DNA of 64,000 nucleotides from Gorsachius magnificus. Lineage: Eukaryota > Chordata > Aves > Pelecaniformes > Ardeidae. Position numbers and translations under genes: made by a program. Below are positions 24,301-37,135 of the stretch, piece after piece (position 1 is the stretch's first letter; each line of letters begins with the position of its first letter). The DNA lies in contig CM067082.1 of assembly GCA_034008185.1 (NCBI GenBank), positions 153,099,395-153,163,394 of the forward strand, read 5' to 3'. The notes below the pieces were generated by a model. That model ran no database searches and had not been told where the DNA came from. It was given only the letters and a program-made list of their open reading frames with translations.

Positions 24301-26547
24301 CTGTCTTCTCCTTCACTGTTCAGTGGTCGGTAAATCCACAGAGAGATGCAAGACACGAGAAGGTGCAGACATTACCTTTCTGCATGGGCACTCAAGGTGA
24401 CCAAGACAGGCTCTTGTAACACCATCGGCTGGGATGGGAATATATCCAGGACTGAATGTAAGGATCTTTCTCTCACCATCCTCTAGGAACAGACAAGGAG
24501 ACACAACCACCTTTTGCAAAAGCAAGAGTGACCTTTCAAGAAAATTGCAGGAACAATAGTTATCCAGACCCAAGTGAAGGTCCCCTAGGTGGGCTGTGAT
24601 GACCGTGATCACCGCATAGCTCTTATTAATGACAGTTCTTATTAGGACAAAGCTTGATCCCCTCTGATGTTCAGGGCAAGCAGCAGCAGACTCAAGACCA
24701 AACAGAGGTAGATTTCTATCCCACTCTCACCTTTCCATTCTTCCTTTTCCCCAAAATCCATGGGAATGTTTTCACGGTGCAGGAACATAAAAGGGAACAC
24801 GATACTGCAATTTCCTGTGGAGAGGCAGCTGTAAGTCAATTACCAGCTACCTTTAAGCCAGGAAAAAGTCTCTGAATTTAAGAGGAGAGACACCACTAAA
24901 GTCCTACTGGGACAGACTACAAAAAAAGAATGAACGTTTTTGCACAGTTTCTTTTGAAAGCACAGAACAGCAGCATTGGGCGGGAATAGAGCTTTCTCTG
25001 TGATCCACTGGAGGACTCAAAAACTCCCAGGGAAACATGCCCTCCTCCAATAAATGACAAAGGACCAGCTTTCCTCCTTTTCTCACTGCTTGTAGCGAAG
25101 TCAAAGCAGATGCGGTGACCCACAGCAAGTCCAGGTTTCAGTTGGCTGCAGCAACCCGGCACATGGCTGAGGATCTGGTCACTCCACGTCCTGGCCCTTT
25201 CCGAGAGCTGTTGGAAGGCTGTGCCCCAACGGAGCTTTTAGTTGGTCCGTCTGCTACAGGTTCTTCTCCTGCGCCCCGTGGCGGGCTGTATTAAGTAATA
25301 TAAGGGACATCTGCTGTCTGCAGTTCGTTTTCTTTCATCCCCTCCCCAGGCAGAGACCAGCCTGGCAGGAAGCCCAGCTCCCTTGCATTGTTTTGGATCT
25401 CCCTCAGGCAAAGAGGTGGAGGGATGGCCCCCAGGTCATACCTGGCAGTTCTTTTTAGCAGCATATTGTAAATATTTGGGACAAAAGCCTTCTGGATCCA
25501 CTCAAACTGGGCTTTTGCCAGTGCAGAAAAAGACACACGTGCCAGCAAGTGTTTTGTTTAACTCTGTGTCCTGGCCTTTTCCTTGATCTCCAGGTACCTA
25601 CAGGGGTGGGAGAGGATCTCAGGCCAAACAAAGTCAGTCCGTGGACTTTCCCCCTGGAGTCAGCAGGTAGGATCAGGCCCAGAGCCCCGCGGTATCCAAA
25701 CATGTGAGAAGCAATATTAATGCATTTGCACTGTTAACACCCAGTGCAATGGACTGTTTTGCTTTCCTATCTCTGGTGCAGAGCCCAAACCCCACGCAAA
25801 TTAAGAACTCCAAAATTGCCTAAGTGTTTTGCAGCAAGCGAAAGAGCCCACACCTCCCTGTCTCAAAATTAAACTGTGCCTCTTGGATTCCTGCACACTA
25901 CTTCCAAATAGACAAAATAAATATTGCTCCTTTCTGAGAAGAACACCTGGATGCAGCTCGTTACCAGATACAGGGGAACTGTCATGGTGCTGGTTTGGAT
26001 AACAGGATTGGCCTCCTATAGCCTGAACCCAGCCTTGGGACTTCAGGTTATACCATTCCTACAAACAAGATGGATTAAGGGAGCAAAGAAAGGGAGCAGA
26101 TCCCCATGCATGTACCATGGCACTTTGACAACAGCTTCAACCCTCCCAATCACTCCTCCTTGTCTTTCCCTTGGTGAGCTTGTAGACCTGCCTCGTACCT
26201 TGTCTGGCCCTTGTCTTATTTGTTTCCCTGTTCCTGCAGCATCAAGAGATATCCCCATAAGTGCTGGCAATGCAGTAAGAGTGCTTCTTGTTGCAGAGCA
26301 ATTGATTTCACTGTCACTGATGCAGACAGTGTCACTGGGGACTGAAATAACTTCAAACTAGCTTAACTGATTAAGCAAAGCAGCTGAAATGGATATTAGT
26401 ACCCTGTATGGGCCAGAGGTATTAAAAGCAAAAAGCATGGCAAAGCACAAGAGCACCAGCCTCCAGCTGTGCTGAAGGGAGAAGAATGAGGGGAAAATGG
26501 GAACTTTTTTCCCTCATTTTATTCGATTTCTGTCTTGGCTTCACAGA
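21386..26547. other. Unique non-coding DNA
   Basis: No exon, RNA gene or transposon recognised. The part at about 21600-22060 has complex, non-repetitive sequence that could be conserved, but no motif singles it out. Confidence 0.5.
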
Positions 26548-26895
26548 GCTGGTGAATAGTTTGGGTTGTGGGGGACCTCTGGAGGCCTGTAGCTCAATGC
26601 CCTGATCAAAGCTGGTCTAGGTTCAAGGTCATATCTAGCTGTTCAAGGCCTTGCTCCATTGAGTTTTGGTTACCTCCAAAGACAGGGGACTTCTCACCCA
26701 CTCCAGGTTCCTCTTCTGGTACTGCAGAGCTCTCATGAGAAAGATGCCTTTCCTTATGTCCAAAAGGAATTTCTCCTGCTGCAGCTTGCGCCCATTTCAC
26801 CTTCTTTTATTGTGCACTTCTCAATAGCCCTCTTTAGGTAGCTAAACACAGCCAAAAGCTGCCTCCTTCTGGCTTCTCTTCTCCTGACACCTCCA
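26548..26895 (-). mobile_element. Old CR1 LINE 3' fragment, antisense
   Basis: On the plus strand the order of blocks is that of a reversed CR1 3' end: GTTTGGGTTGTGGGGGACCT near 26559, then TGCCCTGATCAAAGCTGGTC, GTTTTGGTTACCTCCAAAGA near 26662, a TTATGTCCAAAAGGAATTTC block near 26754, TTGCGCCCATTTCACCTTCT, and TCTGGCTTCTCTTCTCCTGA near 26867. It is far more diverged than the CR1 at 7.2 kb. The terminal octamers have largely decayed. Confidence 0.8.
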
Positions 26896-29800
26896 ACAAT
26901 CCCTTTGACACCAAGTAAAACACTTTATTTTGACTTCTAGTAAAAAACCAGCAGCAATGAGCACTGGGTTTTGGTTGTAGGGGTTGGTGTCACCTCCCTT
27001 TCCAGCTGCTCTCTATACTTTGCTTTCCAGCTGAAACTGCTCAGCAATATGCAGTTGAACATGTAAATACACTTCTGATGACCAAAAGTCACATTTCTCA
27101 TCACACTGAATATTCACTAGGAAAATGCACCCAAGGAAAATCACTAGAAAGTGGGTGCCTTTGAAAGATTTCACTCGTTCTCAGCATCCTCCCCCTTAGC
27201 TCTCCTGGGTGTTAAATATTAAAGTAAGGAGCTGCTGGCTTTGATACAGAAGTAGTAATTCTCTGCCTGAGGTATTTCCTTTCCTGGCTCTCCTCCCTTT
27301 CAACTCAGAGTGATTTATTTTTTTTTTAATTCTGTAGTATTTGCCTATTTCCAACACCTCCCCCACGTGGCATGATGTCAAATCAGCAGCAAGCAGGCCA
27401 GCAGGAACGTATATTCCCATTACCTTCAGCACTACAGTGGAAGATTTTAAGATGTAGCCATTAAATTCAGCCTTCTGCCGGGCGATTGCTCAGCAGAAGT
27501 CCCTCTCGCAAGAATGTCACCACGTGCTTCCCACAAGAAGGCAGCCAGAAGGCTCCTGCTGTTACCAGCAGATGGTTGGAGGGTCAGCCACCACAGTGCC
27601 AGGGCTTTCTGGATGGCTTTACTGGGATGCAGGTAAGCAGGACTATTGCTGTGTGTCTCGGGAGAAAATGCAAGACCACAGCCAGGGTCGGGGAGCCCCA
27701 CAACGTGTATTTGGAAGGGTTGCCTCTGTCAGACCCACTACAATTACCTAGGCAAGGGCACTTTGCAATTGTCACAAGCCCTGCCCAGTTCTTGGCCCCT
27801 GTGCAATCCTGTGGGAGTGAGGTCCACAGGCCAGTGTGAAATCTCCCCATTGGAATTTGGTTTTCCTTTACTAATTCCCTTCTGTTATTACTTTTATCCC
27901 ATATCAAAGGCTAAGAGAACAGCAGTACCTTGCCTGTCTCAGAACTGAGACAGAGGCACACATGACACAAATGGTCCAACAACCGTTTTCTACTAACCCA
28001 CTAACACATAGGTGAACTACTAAGAAAGCATTCTAGTTTCCCTTTTTCCCAAACCAAACCAAATCCTTGCCCTGCATGGGCTGTTATTAGGATGGCCATC
28101 AGAAGAGGACCAGACACAAGGAACTAGTTAAGAAGTATTTGGGGATACCCACAGAGGTATTTTGGGACCCAGCTGTTCATTACAGGTCTAAACTTCAACT
28201 GGTCTCAAGGAGATAAGCATATGTAGTTCTGGGCTCTGCTCCAAGACCTGGGGCTTGATCTTTTTCTGTCCACACTGACCCAAAAAGAGTAGTTTCTGTG
28301 GAGCTCTCACCACATCAGAACAACACTTATAGCAAGTAAGCAGAATAGATACCCTTCTGCTTGAAAAAATTCAAGCGCCACATGTGAAAATTGACTTTAG
28401 GAAGGGAACAGAACCTGTGAAGATTATGAATGTGGTCATGGGAAGCAAGGTCCAGAAAGAAGCATGAGCTCCTAGGCTTCTGCCATAGATATCTGGTACC
28501 CTATAACACTTTCCCTACTGCTAGGGACAATGATGATCTATTTATTTCATTGCAGACCATTGCCGTCTGGGTATTTTAAGCTGCTGTTAATTAGCAATGT
28601 CTGCTTCAGTTGCCACAATAGCACTAATCTGGTTTCATGTAGTTTTGAGTGGACTGAAACATTTCCATCTGTAATATTTCTCTCCTGTTCCTTCTGCAAA
28701 CAAGAAGATAAATGCTGATCAACCTGACAGATAAAATAAACATAACTAAGGTGGATCATTTATCGTTACAACATTTATCAGGTAGTCATTGCATATTCCT
28801 ATATCCCTAGAGTGCAAGGCAACTTTCCTGGACTATGAAAAGAAAGTGTATTGCTCAACTGCAGAAACCTGAAATATATTTGTTACCATTAGGAGTATCG
28901 TGGGCCTCTACAAAGCAAAGGTTTATGCCTTTAAAAAACCCTGTTGCCACAAATTTTGTAGCAAAACCTGACTATGCAACCTGGCAGTGGAGCATCACCT
29001 GTATTTTCAGTCAACTTCATCAGCTTCTTCTTGAACTGAGATCTTGACCCACAAATTGGTGGGTCAAGATCAAGATCAAGATCAAGATCAGTTCAACTGA
29101 AAGGTGGGCATGCAGTCCCCTCAGCAAAAATGTCCTGCATTTCCACACCCGGCTGGACATTTTCCCTTCTTCAATGACAACAACAACCCTGGGCAGGGCT
29201 TAGCTTGAAAACAAGACCCTTAAATGTATGCAGCTGAGTGCCTGTGTCTACACATGAGCTAAATGTCCAAGCTCCCACAATTGTGAGCAGAGGTCTGGGC
29301 CTTGATTTGGTTGTTCAGTAGGTATCCAGTGCCACTTGACTCAGGATAGCCAACATAGCTGTACTGAGCTGGCAGATGTGTCCAAGGACCTTTGGGAGAC
29401 CCATCTAGGGCAGCAGCTGAAGCCCATACAGGAGACGCAAGGCCATCTCAAAGACACAAGGCATTACGGTGGGAAGGGAGTCCTGACCCTACCCAAGGGA
29501 ACTTAGAGAGCAGTTCCTGTGGTCAGCTGATGCCTATCTATTCTAGAGAAAGCTGAATTTCTCTCCAGACTCCACTGGCTTTATTGACCAAATCTCCACC
29601 AACTATAGTGGGAACTCAAATGCCTAGACCTCATTTGGATACCCAACGTTAGATGCCAAAATTTTGTCATCTAATTTCACACTGAATTGCCTCGTGTGTA
29701 CTGAATCAGGTCACATCGCCCTCAAGTGGAGAAAGGCACCATCACAACGAGCTGCGCGAGCCAGCAATCACAGAGATGTTGATTTCTTTTGAGGACACTA

Positions 29801-32800
29801 AAAAACCCAGGGCTCTACCCAGTTGTCCAGGACAATGTGTGCTATGAAAAAGCTTTGTTGCAAGAACACAAAGGTTGCAAAGTACAGACCAAAAAAGCTA
29901 CAGTGGAGAAGGCCATAATTCATGCTGCCAAGCCACCACCATAATTCAGCCACCTCGTACACTTCCATTATGACACTATCTCACCCAACTCAACATCAAA
30001 CAAAAGGTGATAGCAAAGCCAAGAAAGTCGTTTACCTCTCCTGGGTACACACAGTGTACATTAATCACAAGAGAAAGTGTTTGCTTTATGGTGCACTCTG
30101 CCTGGTTCACTGTCCAACCAGCACAGGGGATGAGGTTGGGGCCCTCTGCTGAAATATACAGGATCTTGTAAAAATATATCAAAATTGGAGATAAGACTGA
30201 AGTCATGCAAACAGCCTGATTTCTGGCAGCTTCTAGCACCAGGGTGCTTGACTTTGCAACCTTTGGAGTCTTACTGTTGTTCTTGGTTGGATTTTCTCCA
30301 GGTTAAAAAAACTCAACAAACTAAGCAATAATGTAAGGAGAGCTCTTTTGCATGGAAACATACTGACTATTCCCACTTACGTCTAGCACAGAATTTGAAT
30401 TTATAGACTAAAGTGGAGATCTTTATAACTTAGAGGAATGACTGATGGCAGTGACAGGTGATTATCTCCCATTTGGAAGCATTGCCAGAGGACAATACCC
30501 TGTGTGCTCTGTTTACTTGCTAGATGGAGGAAGAATGCTGGAAACAACATTTTCTGAACCCTTCACCTGGCTCTGGGAAGGAGAATTCTCCAGTAGAAAC
30601 AACTAACCACACAGGATAGGCAGGAAACGCAAACAAAGCCCCTCCACACCAGTTCACTGACTGGGAAGAGATCTTCCTTGCTCAGACATTGTCCTCTTTC
30701 AGCTCTTTCTTACTCCCATGTCAGTGGAGAACATCTCCTGTGGAGGTGGTCCTATTGCTCAGGATTCTCTCTGTCCCATTCTCTTCCTCCAAATTTGCTC
30801 CTTCGTTAGATCTCCTGTAAACTTGATGTTCAGTCTGTGGAAATAGTTGAGCACTCCACCCAAAGTGAGGGGCATAGATGAGGTGTTCCAGGTTTATAAC
30901 AAACTATTCTGACTGCCTCGGATATGCCAGGCAAATGGTTGGGGGTAAAGAGAAGGTGGCTTCTGGGACAAATCTTGTCCTCCTACATTCACAGCAAGCA
31001 CTTTCCTCTCCAGCATAGCCTGTGCATAACCTGTTCCCAGATTCCCCTTCTAATCTCAGCCTGGAGCAGCATGTGTGCAGCCCATTTTACAGCACAAGGA
31101 CCTGATTACATTTTCCAGCTGTGCAGCAGACTCCCGCAAAGCAAAATAAAGCCTACTAATGTGCATTTCTTAGCTACCACTCTTGGACCTCTTGGAAGCA
31201 GTCCATAGCTCCCAGGCTGACAAGTGGTCTGAAGGATGCCTGCACCCATCCCGCTTCCACCAGGAGAGCTTCTGCCCTTCTCATCCTTGTTCTTTTCATG
31301 CATCAGGCCTTCTCTTTTCACCCAGTTCCACTTAACATCTCCTCAGACTGCTAATTGCCCCCTGGAAAGCACCATAAAAACAAACCCATGCTCTACTGTA
31401 CCATATAAGCTTTGGCAGCAGCTGACGGGTTTTTTTCCTCCCCATTGCAAGAAGCCTGAAAAAATGTCTTCATGCTTCTGCCTCTGCATCCAGTGAGCCA
31501 TTCCTCTGGCTCAGAGTGGGTTTGTGTGAAGGCACCATCTCCTGCCAATGTGGAGAGGAGCCCAGGCACTGAAGGGGGGAACCCAGCAAGATGCAGTTGG
31601 TCTGGGAACCAAACCAGCTGCTCTGAGGGTGGTGGGTAGCAAGAACCCCAAAAAGGTGCCATCACAACAGCCAAAACACGGCACGGTGGAGAAGTGAAGG
31701 AGGGATTTAAGTACAAGAGAGAAGAGGAGTGACAGTCTCCAAGAATCCCTTGCTCATCAAAAACAAAAGGAGTCTTAATGAGAAATGCAGGCCCCAGGCA
31801 GTCACAGGGAGTCTATTTAAAGGAGGTTCATATTCTATCCCCTACAAAGTTTCATGGAGCATTTCACAGCGTGTAAGGGATCATCTAACTTTATCTCCTT
31901 TTTGGAGCCTGACAATGTAGATTTGGAAACAGTTCTTCTCTGAAAAGGAGGAAACAGTGCTGCATGCTGTGGCCAGGAGTAGGAGGTACCAAGGTACCAT
32001 AACCCAGAGGTACCTCATGGCCTCCTGACTGCAGGGTGCTGGGGTGAACGTTCCCTCAGATGATGCAGCCTCCAAGGTTTGGGGCTATACCCCCAGCTAA
32101 TCCTGGATCTTAAGGTCATTCTGCAAACCAACCACTTTGGCAACAGAGGAGCTTGGATGAAGGTAGACCTGAGCTCTGGGGCTCTCTAAATGCAAGCCAG
32201 CCCAAGCACACTGGGCATTGCAGCACTGGCCCAGCTTTGCTCAGCAAACGGAGTAGACTGAGCACAAGTTGCACTTGGCACGACCAGACCAATCTACAAA
32301 TGATTACCCAGAAGGGCTTTACACCCTTTAGACACCCTGTTGAAGCCTAACTCTTTTGGGAGGCCTCAATATCGCACTTAGCACAGTATCATCTATGAAA
32401 CAGTGTATGATAACCGTTGAAGATCGCACAGAATGTAAGTGGTAGATTAGCATATCTGAACTGTTACGGACCGCTTAGGGAAATTTAGCATGAGTCAGTC
32501 TGGCCAGTAGGTAAAGAACCTAAGAATGTCAAAGGTGTGAAGTGTTTGGGGCTGTTCCTGGGGAAAAGGCTAAGAGAAACAGCTTGAGTGTCATGAAGCC
32601 AAGAAACAATTTTTTCCTTATTCGGATTAAGATAAAATGGTGTGATTGTAGCCATCTGCTTCAGTTAGATGAGGATATTTTAAATTATTTCTTAAGAAAA
32701 TAAAAGAGGGATCTGATGCTCCAGTTGCATTCCTGTCCCCAACCTGGCATTCCCCCCCACCTGCAGATGCCCCAGTCCTGCATGAAATTTAGTCACAACA

Positions 32801-33439
32801 CTTATGCCAAATTTCTGCCTTAGCAGCCAATTTCCCTATTATCCTTTGAAAAAAACCCAAACCAAAACCAAACAAAACAACACAACACGTCCCTTCTGAT
32901 TGTAAGTATCTAAGTTCCCTCGTTTTACATTTGGGTTTATTTCTATTCTGCATTCATATTTGCATACAGTTCCTATCAGTTCTACATGTAACTTTCCCAT
33001 GCCATATCTTCCTTGCTTTATCCATTATTTGCCCATTGTAGTGACAGATTATATTGTTAAGCAAAATTTGCTTTAATCTATCACCATGAAAACCTAATCA
33101 TTTTAGGGCAGGCACCCTGAATTCTTGTGAACAGTGATCTAATGCCTGGGAATAAACACACCACAATAACAGGTAAATAGAGGATAATTCTGAGCATCCT
33201 GAGGATGCTGAGACCATACAGACTCAGGACACATTTAAGCTGTGGCTGACTTAGGGTCAGCACCATAAGAAAATTCATGCTTTATGGACTCAGCACGTGA
33301 AGCTTGCTTTCTGCCCTAAAAAAGAGACAGTGCCTGCTTGGCTTTCCCTCTGCTACCTGCAGCCTGCTGTGCCTGCCCTCCTTCAGGTGCCAACTGAAGC
33401 CAACTGCTTGGCTTCCAGTGACTGAAGGTTGGTTGGGCT
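26896..33439. other. Unique non-coding DNA
   Basis: No exon, RNA gene or transposon recognised in 6.5 kb, apart from the expanded inverted repeat at 29031-29096. The part at about 32380-33080 is A/T-rich with an A/C-rich simple run at 32846-32887, and could contain an ancient element or a conserved patch that I cannot identify. Confidence 0.5.
29031..29096. repeat. Hairpin with AAGATC hexamer expansion in one arm
   Basis: The left arm at 29040-29052 (GATCTTGACCCAC) and the right arm at 29059-29071 are perfect 13-base inverted repeats around a 6-base loop. Homology resumes further out: TTGAACTGA at 29031-29039 pairs with the AGTTCAA at 29090-29096. Between the inner and outer parts of the right arm lie three extra tandem AAGATC units (29072-29089). 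This indicates an originally longer hairpin in which one hexamer of the right arm expanded from one to four copies. Confidence 0.85.
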
Positions 33440-33640
33440 GTGTGGTGGTTTGACCCTGGCTGAATATCCCTTTGGTTGGTTTGGGTCAGGTGTCTTGGCT
33501 ACATCCCCTCCCAAGATCTTGCCCCCTTCCAGCCCACTGGTGGGGGGGAAATATTGGAGGCACAGCCTTGATGCTGTTCGAGCACTGCTCAGCAGTAGCC
33601 AAAACATTGGTGTGTTATCAACCCCTTTCTCCATACCAAT
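33440..33640 (-). mobile_element. Internally deleted retroviral LTR fragment, copy C
   Basis: It starts with TGTGGTGGTTTGACCCTGGC at 33441, the terminus of a related avian LTR family. At about 33466 it jumps to the block equivalent to ATATCCCTGGGGTCAGCTGT in the copy at 11.8 kb (here ATATCCCTTTGGTTGGTTTG). It continues through a TCCCCTCCCAAG block and a CACTGCTCAGCAGTAGCCAA block near 33584, to GTGTGTTATCAACCCC near 33610. Several hundred bases between these parts are absent. The orientation matches the other two LTRs (minus). The right limit is uncertain. Confidence 0.7.
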
Positions 33641-36600
33641 AGAAAGCACATCCCTGTGCTGCTCGACCCAATACAGGCTGTCACCATGGGAGGGCTGAGG
33701 ATCGAATCCCACGTCAGATCACAGTGGCCACCCTCTTATTACACAAGCCCTCTCGTTCTGCCAGCGACAACAGGAAAACTGACTGAAGCTTTTCCTCCCC
33801 CGATTTCCAGTAATCTCCTGAATGAGCCATCAGGGCCACCCGTGCAGGGCTCCCTGGGTTTCCACAAAATGCACTGAGATGTGCTTCCACTCCCTGTAGG
33901 TTGAGCTCAAAAGCAAACCAGCCTTGCTGACTCACAGGCCCCAGGATGGCTCTTCACCAACTTGCTCCAGATGAGTCACCCTGCGGGTGAGTAATAACGT
34001 TGCATCTGCAGTGCGTATTTATGGCAGTTTTGCATTGACCATGTCAGCAGAGAAACTGTTTGTGTAGAGTAACCATGGAGAGAAAGGAAATGTTGAAGAA
34101 GACTGGGAGGTTAGGGATGAGGAAAAAACAAGAGGGGAAAACATATTCCACCCCCGCAGCTCCAGAGTACCCTACATATGTGGAATCAGTGCTTAAAAAG
34201 GAAATATTTTCCTGTGGCCTTTTTTTTTTTCCCTCTCCTTTCCATGATGTCTTCCAGTTGGGAGAAGCTGAAACACTGTAAGAAGAAATAGCCTTGGGGT
34301 GGTGTCATCAGGGTCTGGAGCCCCTGCAAATCTCACAAGGATGTTGGCACTATGCATTCAGCTCCGATGAGCTTTTCCCACAAGCATAGCTCCAAGCAGA
34401 TGCATCGAAGGTGCCAAGCAAGTTCCCCTCACCAGTCCTTTCACCTCACCCTACACACTTCTATGATCACATCTCACTGGTTTGACCCAAAAATCATGAC
34501 TAAGTGGGTATTGAGGGTAGATCCCAAAATGTCACTGCCTTCCTCTCTCTTAGGTTTTGGGAGGACAAGAGTCGAAAGAGCAGGAAAAAGGATGGCTGTA
34601 TCATTTGGGTCCTACCAGCCCCTGCTTGCAGAGAGTACACTTATGACTTTTCCCCTTCACCACTGTGGTTTGTACCATCCAGCCCATTTTTGTAAGGGAA
34701 AATGCTAAAAAAATCCCATTATCTTATTCTTTAATGAAAGGTGAGATGTCTTTTCCCAGGAATAGTTCACACCACAGGACTTTCAACAGGTGGTAAATGA
34801 TTATGACATTATTATTATGTATTTTCATAAATGGTTAATCAGTCAATAGATATAGCCACCTATAAACGTTCTCACTGATACGGTTTTAACCGTCTGTTAG
34901 AGATAGTCCTCATATCTACAACATCACTTTACTCTGTATCAACTCAATGAATTAGTCATAAGCATGGTCAGTTTTTCTCTCTTATCGTTGCTCTCCAGAC
35001 CAGCAGCGCCTTTAAGCAGTGGGTTTTACAAGGCTGCACGCCTGGCTCAGTTCTAAACATTATTAATTTGCCCACCTGCCTTGTAGAAATGACACCTCCC
35101 CCTGCAAATGAGGGGAGGGGGCTGCACTGCTTTTCTGGTTGCGCCACAAACCATAGAGTCCCTGACTGTGATTCTGTGAGATGTAGCAGAAAATATTCCT
35201 GCTTCTGCACAGGTTGTACCATGAATGTTCACAAGAAATAGAAATGAAGTCTCTTCCTTTGCTGCACTACAGAGCCCAACTTCTCATTTCATTCGCAGCA
35301 AAACTTAGCTGAAAATGCTCTTTTTGGCAAAGATAGGTCCTTTTTCTTTTTTAAATCACTTAAAGTCAAGAAAGTAGCAAAAGCAAGTGAATATGTTTAT
35401 AGATTGAGCTGCACTGCAGAAAAAGCTGTGCAGCGTACCACTGAGAATCAACGTGCATACAAGGGGTAAACAGACAAGGAGAGCAAGCAAGTTTAATATT
35501 TTTTTTTCCCAAATAAACTAGACTAGGGAAAGATTATCCCTTCCTTGGAGCTGGCTTTGCAAAGTTTACTGCTGACTAACACTGCACTACCTTCCCTTTG
35601 CGGTGTGTTTACCTTAGATTACACATAAAAATTAGGTATGCTGAGCTAAAAATAGCTACACATTATAACAGCCTGAAGCTGAGGCTCCTTTTTATGGCAT
35701 TTTTTTAAATGTACTGGCATTTTTTGAACTCCCTCACACTGGAACCCATTTCCAACCAGTCTATACAGCAGCAGCTCAGTTCCTCCAGGTAAGGAGCAAG
35801 ATGTGCTGGTGGTTACTGGCTGCAGAGGTAGAAGATGCACCCACGACCCAGGGACTGAGTGCTGAAAGCAATTAAAGATGTTTAGGAGCTCCTTGGCTAG
35901 TGTGACCTCTTGCATCCAGTAACCAAGGTCCTCATTTCCCATGTGGGAGGACCAGTGTTGCTGCTGGATGACACTGCTTCTTCTAACCCATGACCACCTA
36001 TTTGACACCACCTAGTGACAACCTCCCCAGGCAGTCAAACAGCCATCGGTTAGTACAGCCTCAATCCTGGCATAGGAAGTATTTTTTTAAAAATTTGCTT
36101 TCACAGAAGAAGTACCTTGATGTGACTGTCTATCAGGTAACTCAAGGTATAGAAGATCTGGTAGAGGTTCCTTCTCAGAGCCAGAAAACCAGGAGTAAAT
36201 TCTGTTTGATGAGCATTCAGAAATGCAGGGTTTGACTTGAATTTTTGGCAGAACTGAATTTACAGCTTGTCTACATGAGGATGTTATTTCAAAGAAATGG
36301 AGGATATGAATTAAAGGCATCATGGTTGTGCCATAATGGCTCTGCTTGTGCACTCATTTTTCTTTTCAAAATCCCTGCTTCTCTCTAAGAGGGACTGGGA
36401 CATAATGGTCACGCTAGGGGTGTCTCTGGTGGCAGCAAGGTCTTGGGGACTCACGTGTGAAGCACAGGCAACTACTTACCCTGAACCCTGGGAACATTGC
36501 TGGCAGCAGGGAAGCATGGCAAGGTTGAGGGCCAAAGGTTGAAAGGGAGAGCCAAGACTCATGCTAGTGCTGAGCTGTGTTTGCCCAGGGTGACTGTCCT

Positions 36601-37128
36601 GGGTCCAGGAGAAGCTGGGATATTTTGCCAGCCTGACATTAGAATGTGGCGATGAACTGATTAAACCACATGGTGTTACTTTTACACTGGACAAATACAA
36701 GTACTTTTTTCAGTTCTTGGTCTCAATGTAAGTCTGAAAGCCTCTGGAGCAAAGAGGCACATCTGAAATGCCACACAGAGGCACAACTTTTGGGTCCTTC
36801 ACATGGAGCATCCCAGGTTTTCTTCACGTACCCTGTCCATGGTGAGCCCTGGCTGCCCCACTCTCACATGTGCCTACCAGATGTAGCTGTGCAGTAATTT
36901 TCCAGCACCAAGTCATGGCATTTTTGGACCAAAGGTAAATATCTTAATGGAAGCAAGTTACCCCCAGGTCCCCTTAAAGGTTTGCGAGGTGCTGATGCTA
37001 TTCTTCTCACCCAAAGTAGATGTCTAAAATAGATCAGAGGATCCCTTCCTGCAAGGAAAGATTGCTTCGTCCTATCCTGATTCTCAGCCTGAAAGAGCAT
37101 GGATCCTCCACACCATCAAATGACTAAG
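33641..37128. other. Unique non-coding DNA, possible conserved patch
   Basis: No exon or transposon recognised. The part at about 35220-35700 is compositionally complex with a perfect MEF2-type site (35646-35655). The part at 34690-34930 is very A/T-rich. No function is demonstrated. Confidence 0.5.
35646..35655. promoter_or_regulatory. MEF2-type site
   Basis: CTAAAAATAG is a perfect match to the MEF2 consensus CTA(A/T)4TAG. A single 10-base match is expected now and then by chance, so it matters only if the surrounding 35.2-35.7 kb proves conserved. Confidence 0.25.
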
Positions 37129-37135
37129 GTCAGAG
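37129..37135 (+). repeat. 7-bp direct repeat flanking LTR-like element, left
   Basis: GTCAGAG immediately left of the candidate element. An identical copy lies at 38073-38079. It is read as a possible target-site duplication. Confidence 0.5.

Noticed and set aside
28359..28376. Small hairpin with 7-bp arms and AAAA loop (GCTTGAA/TTCAAGC)
   Set aside because: Perfect but short. Expected by chance in 64 kb, with no T run or other context suggesting function.
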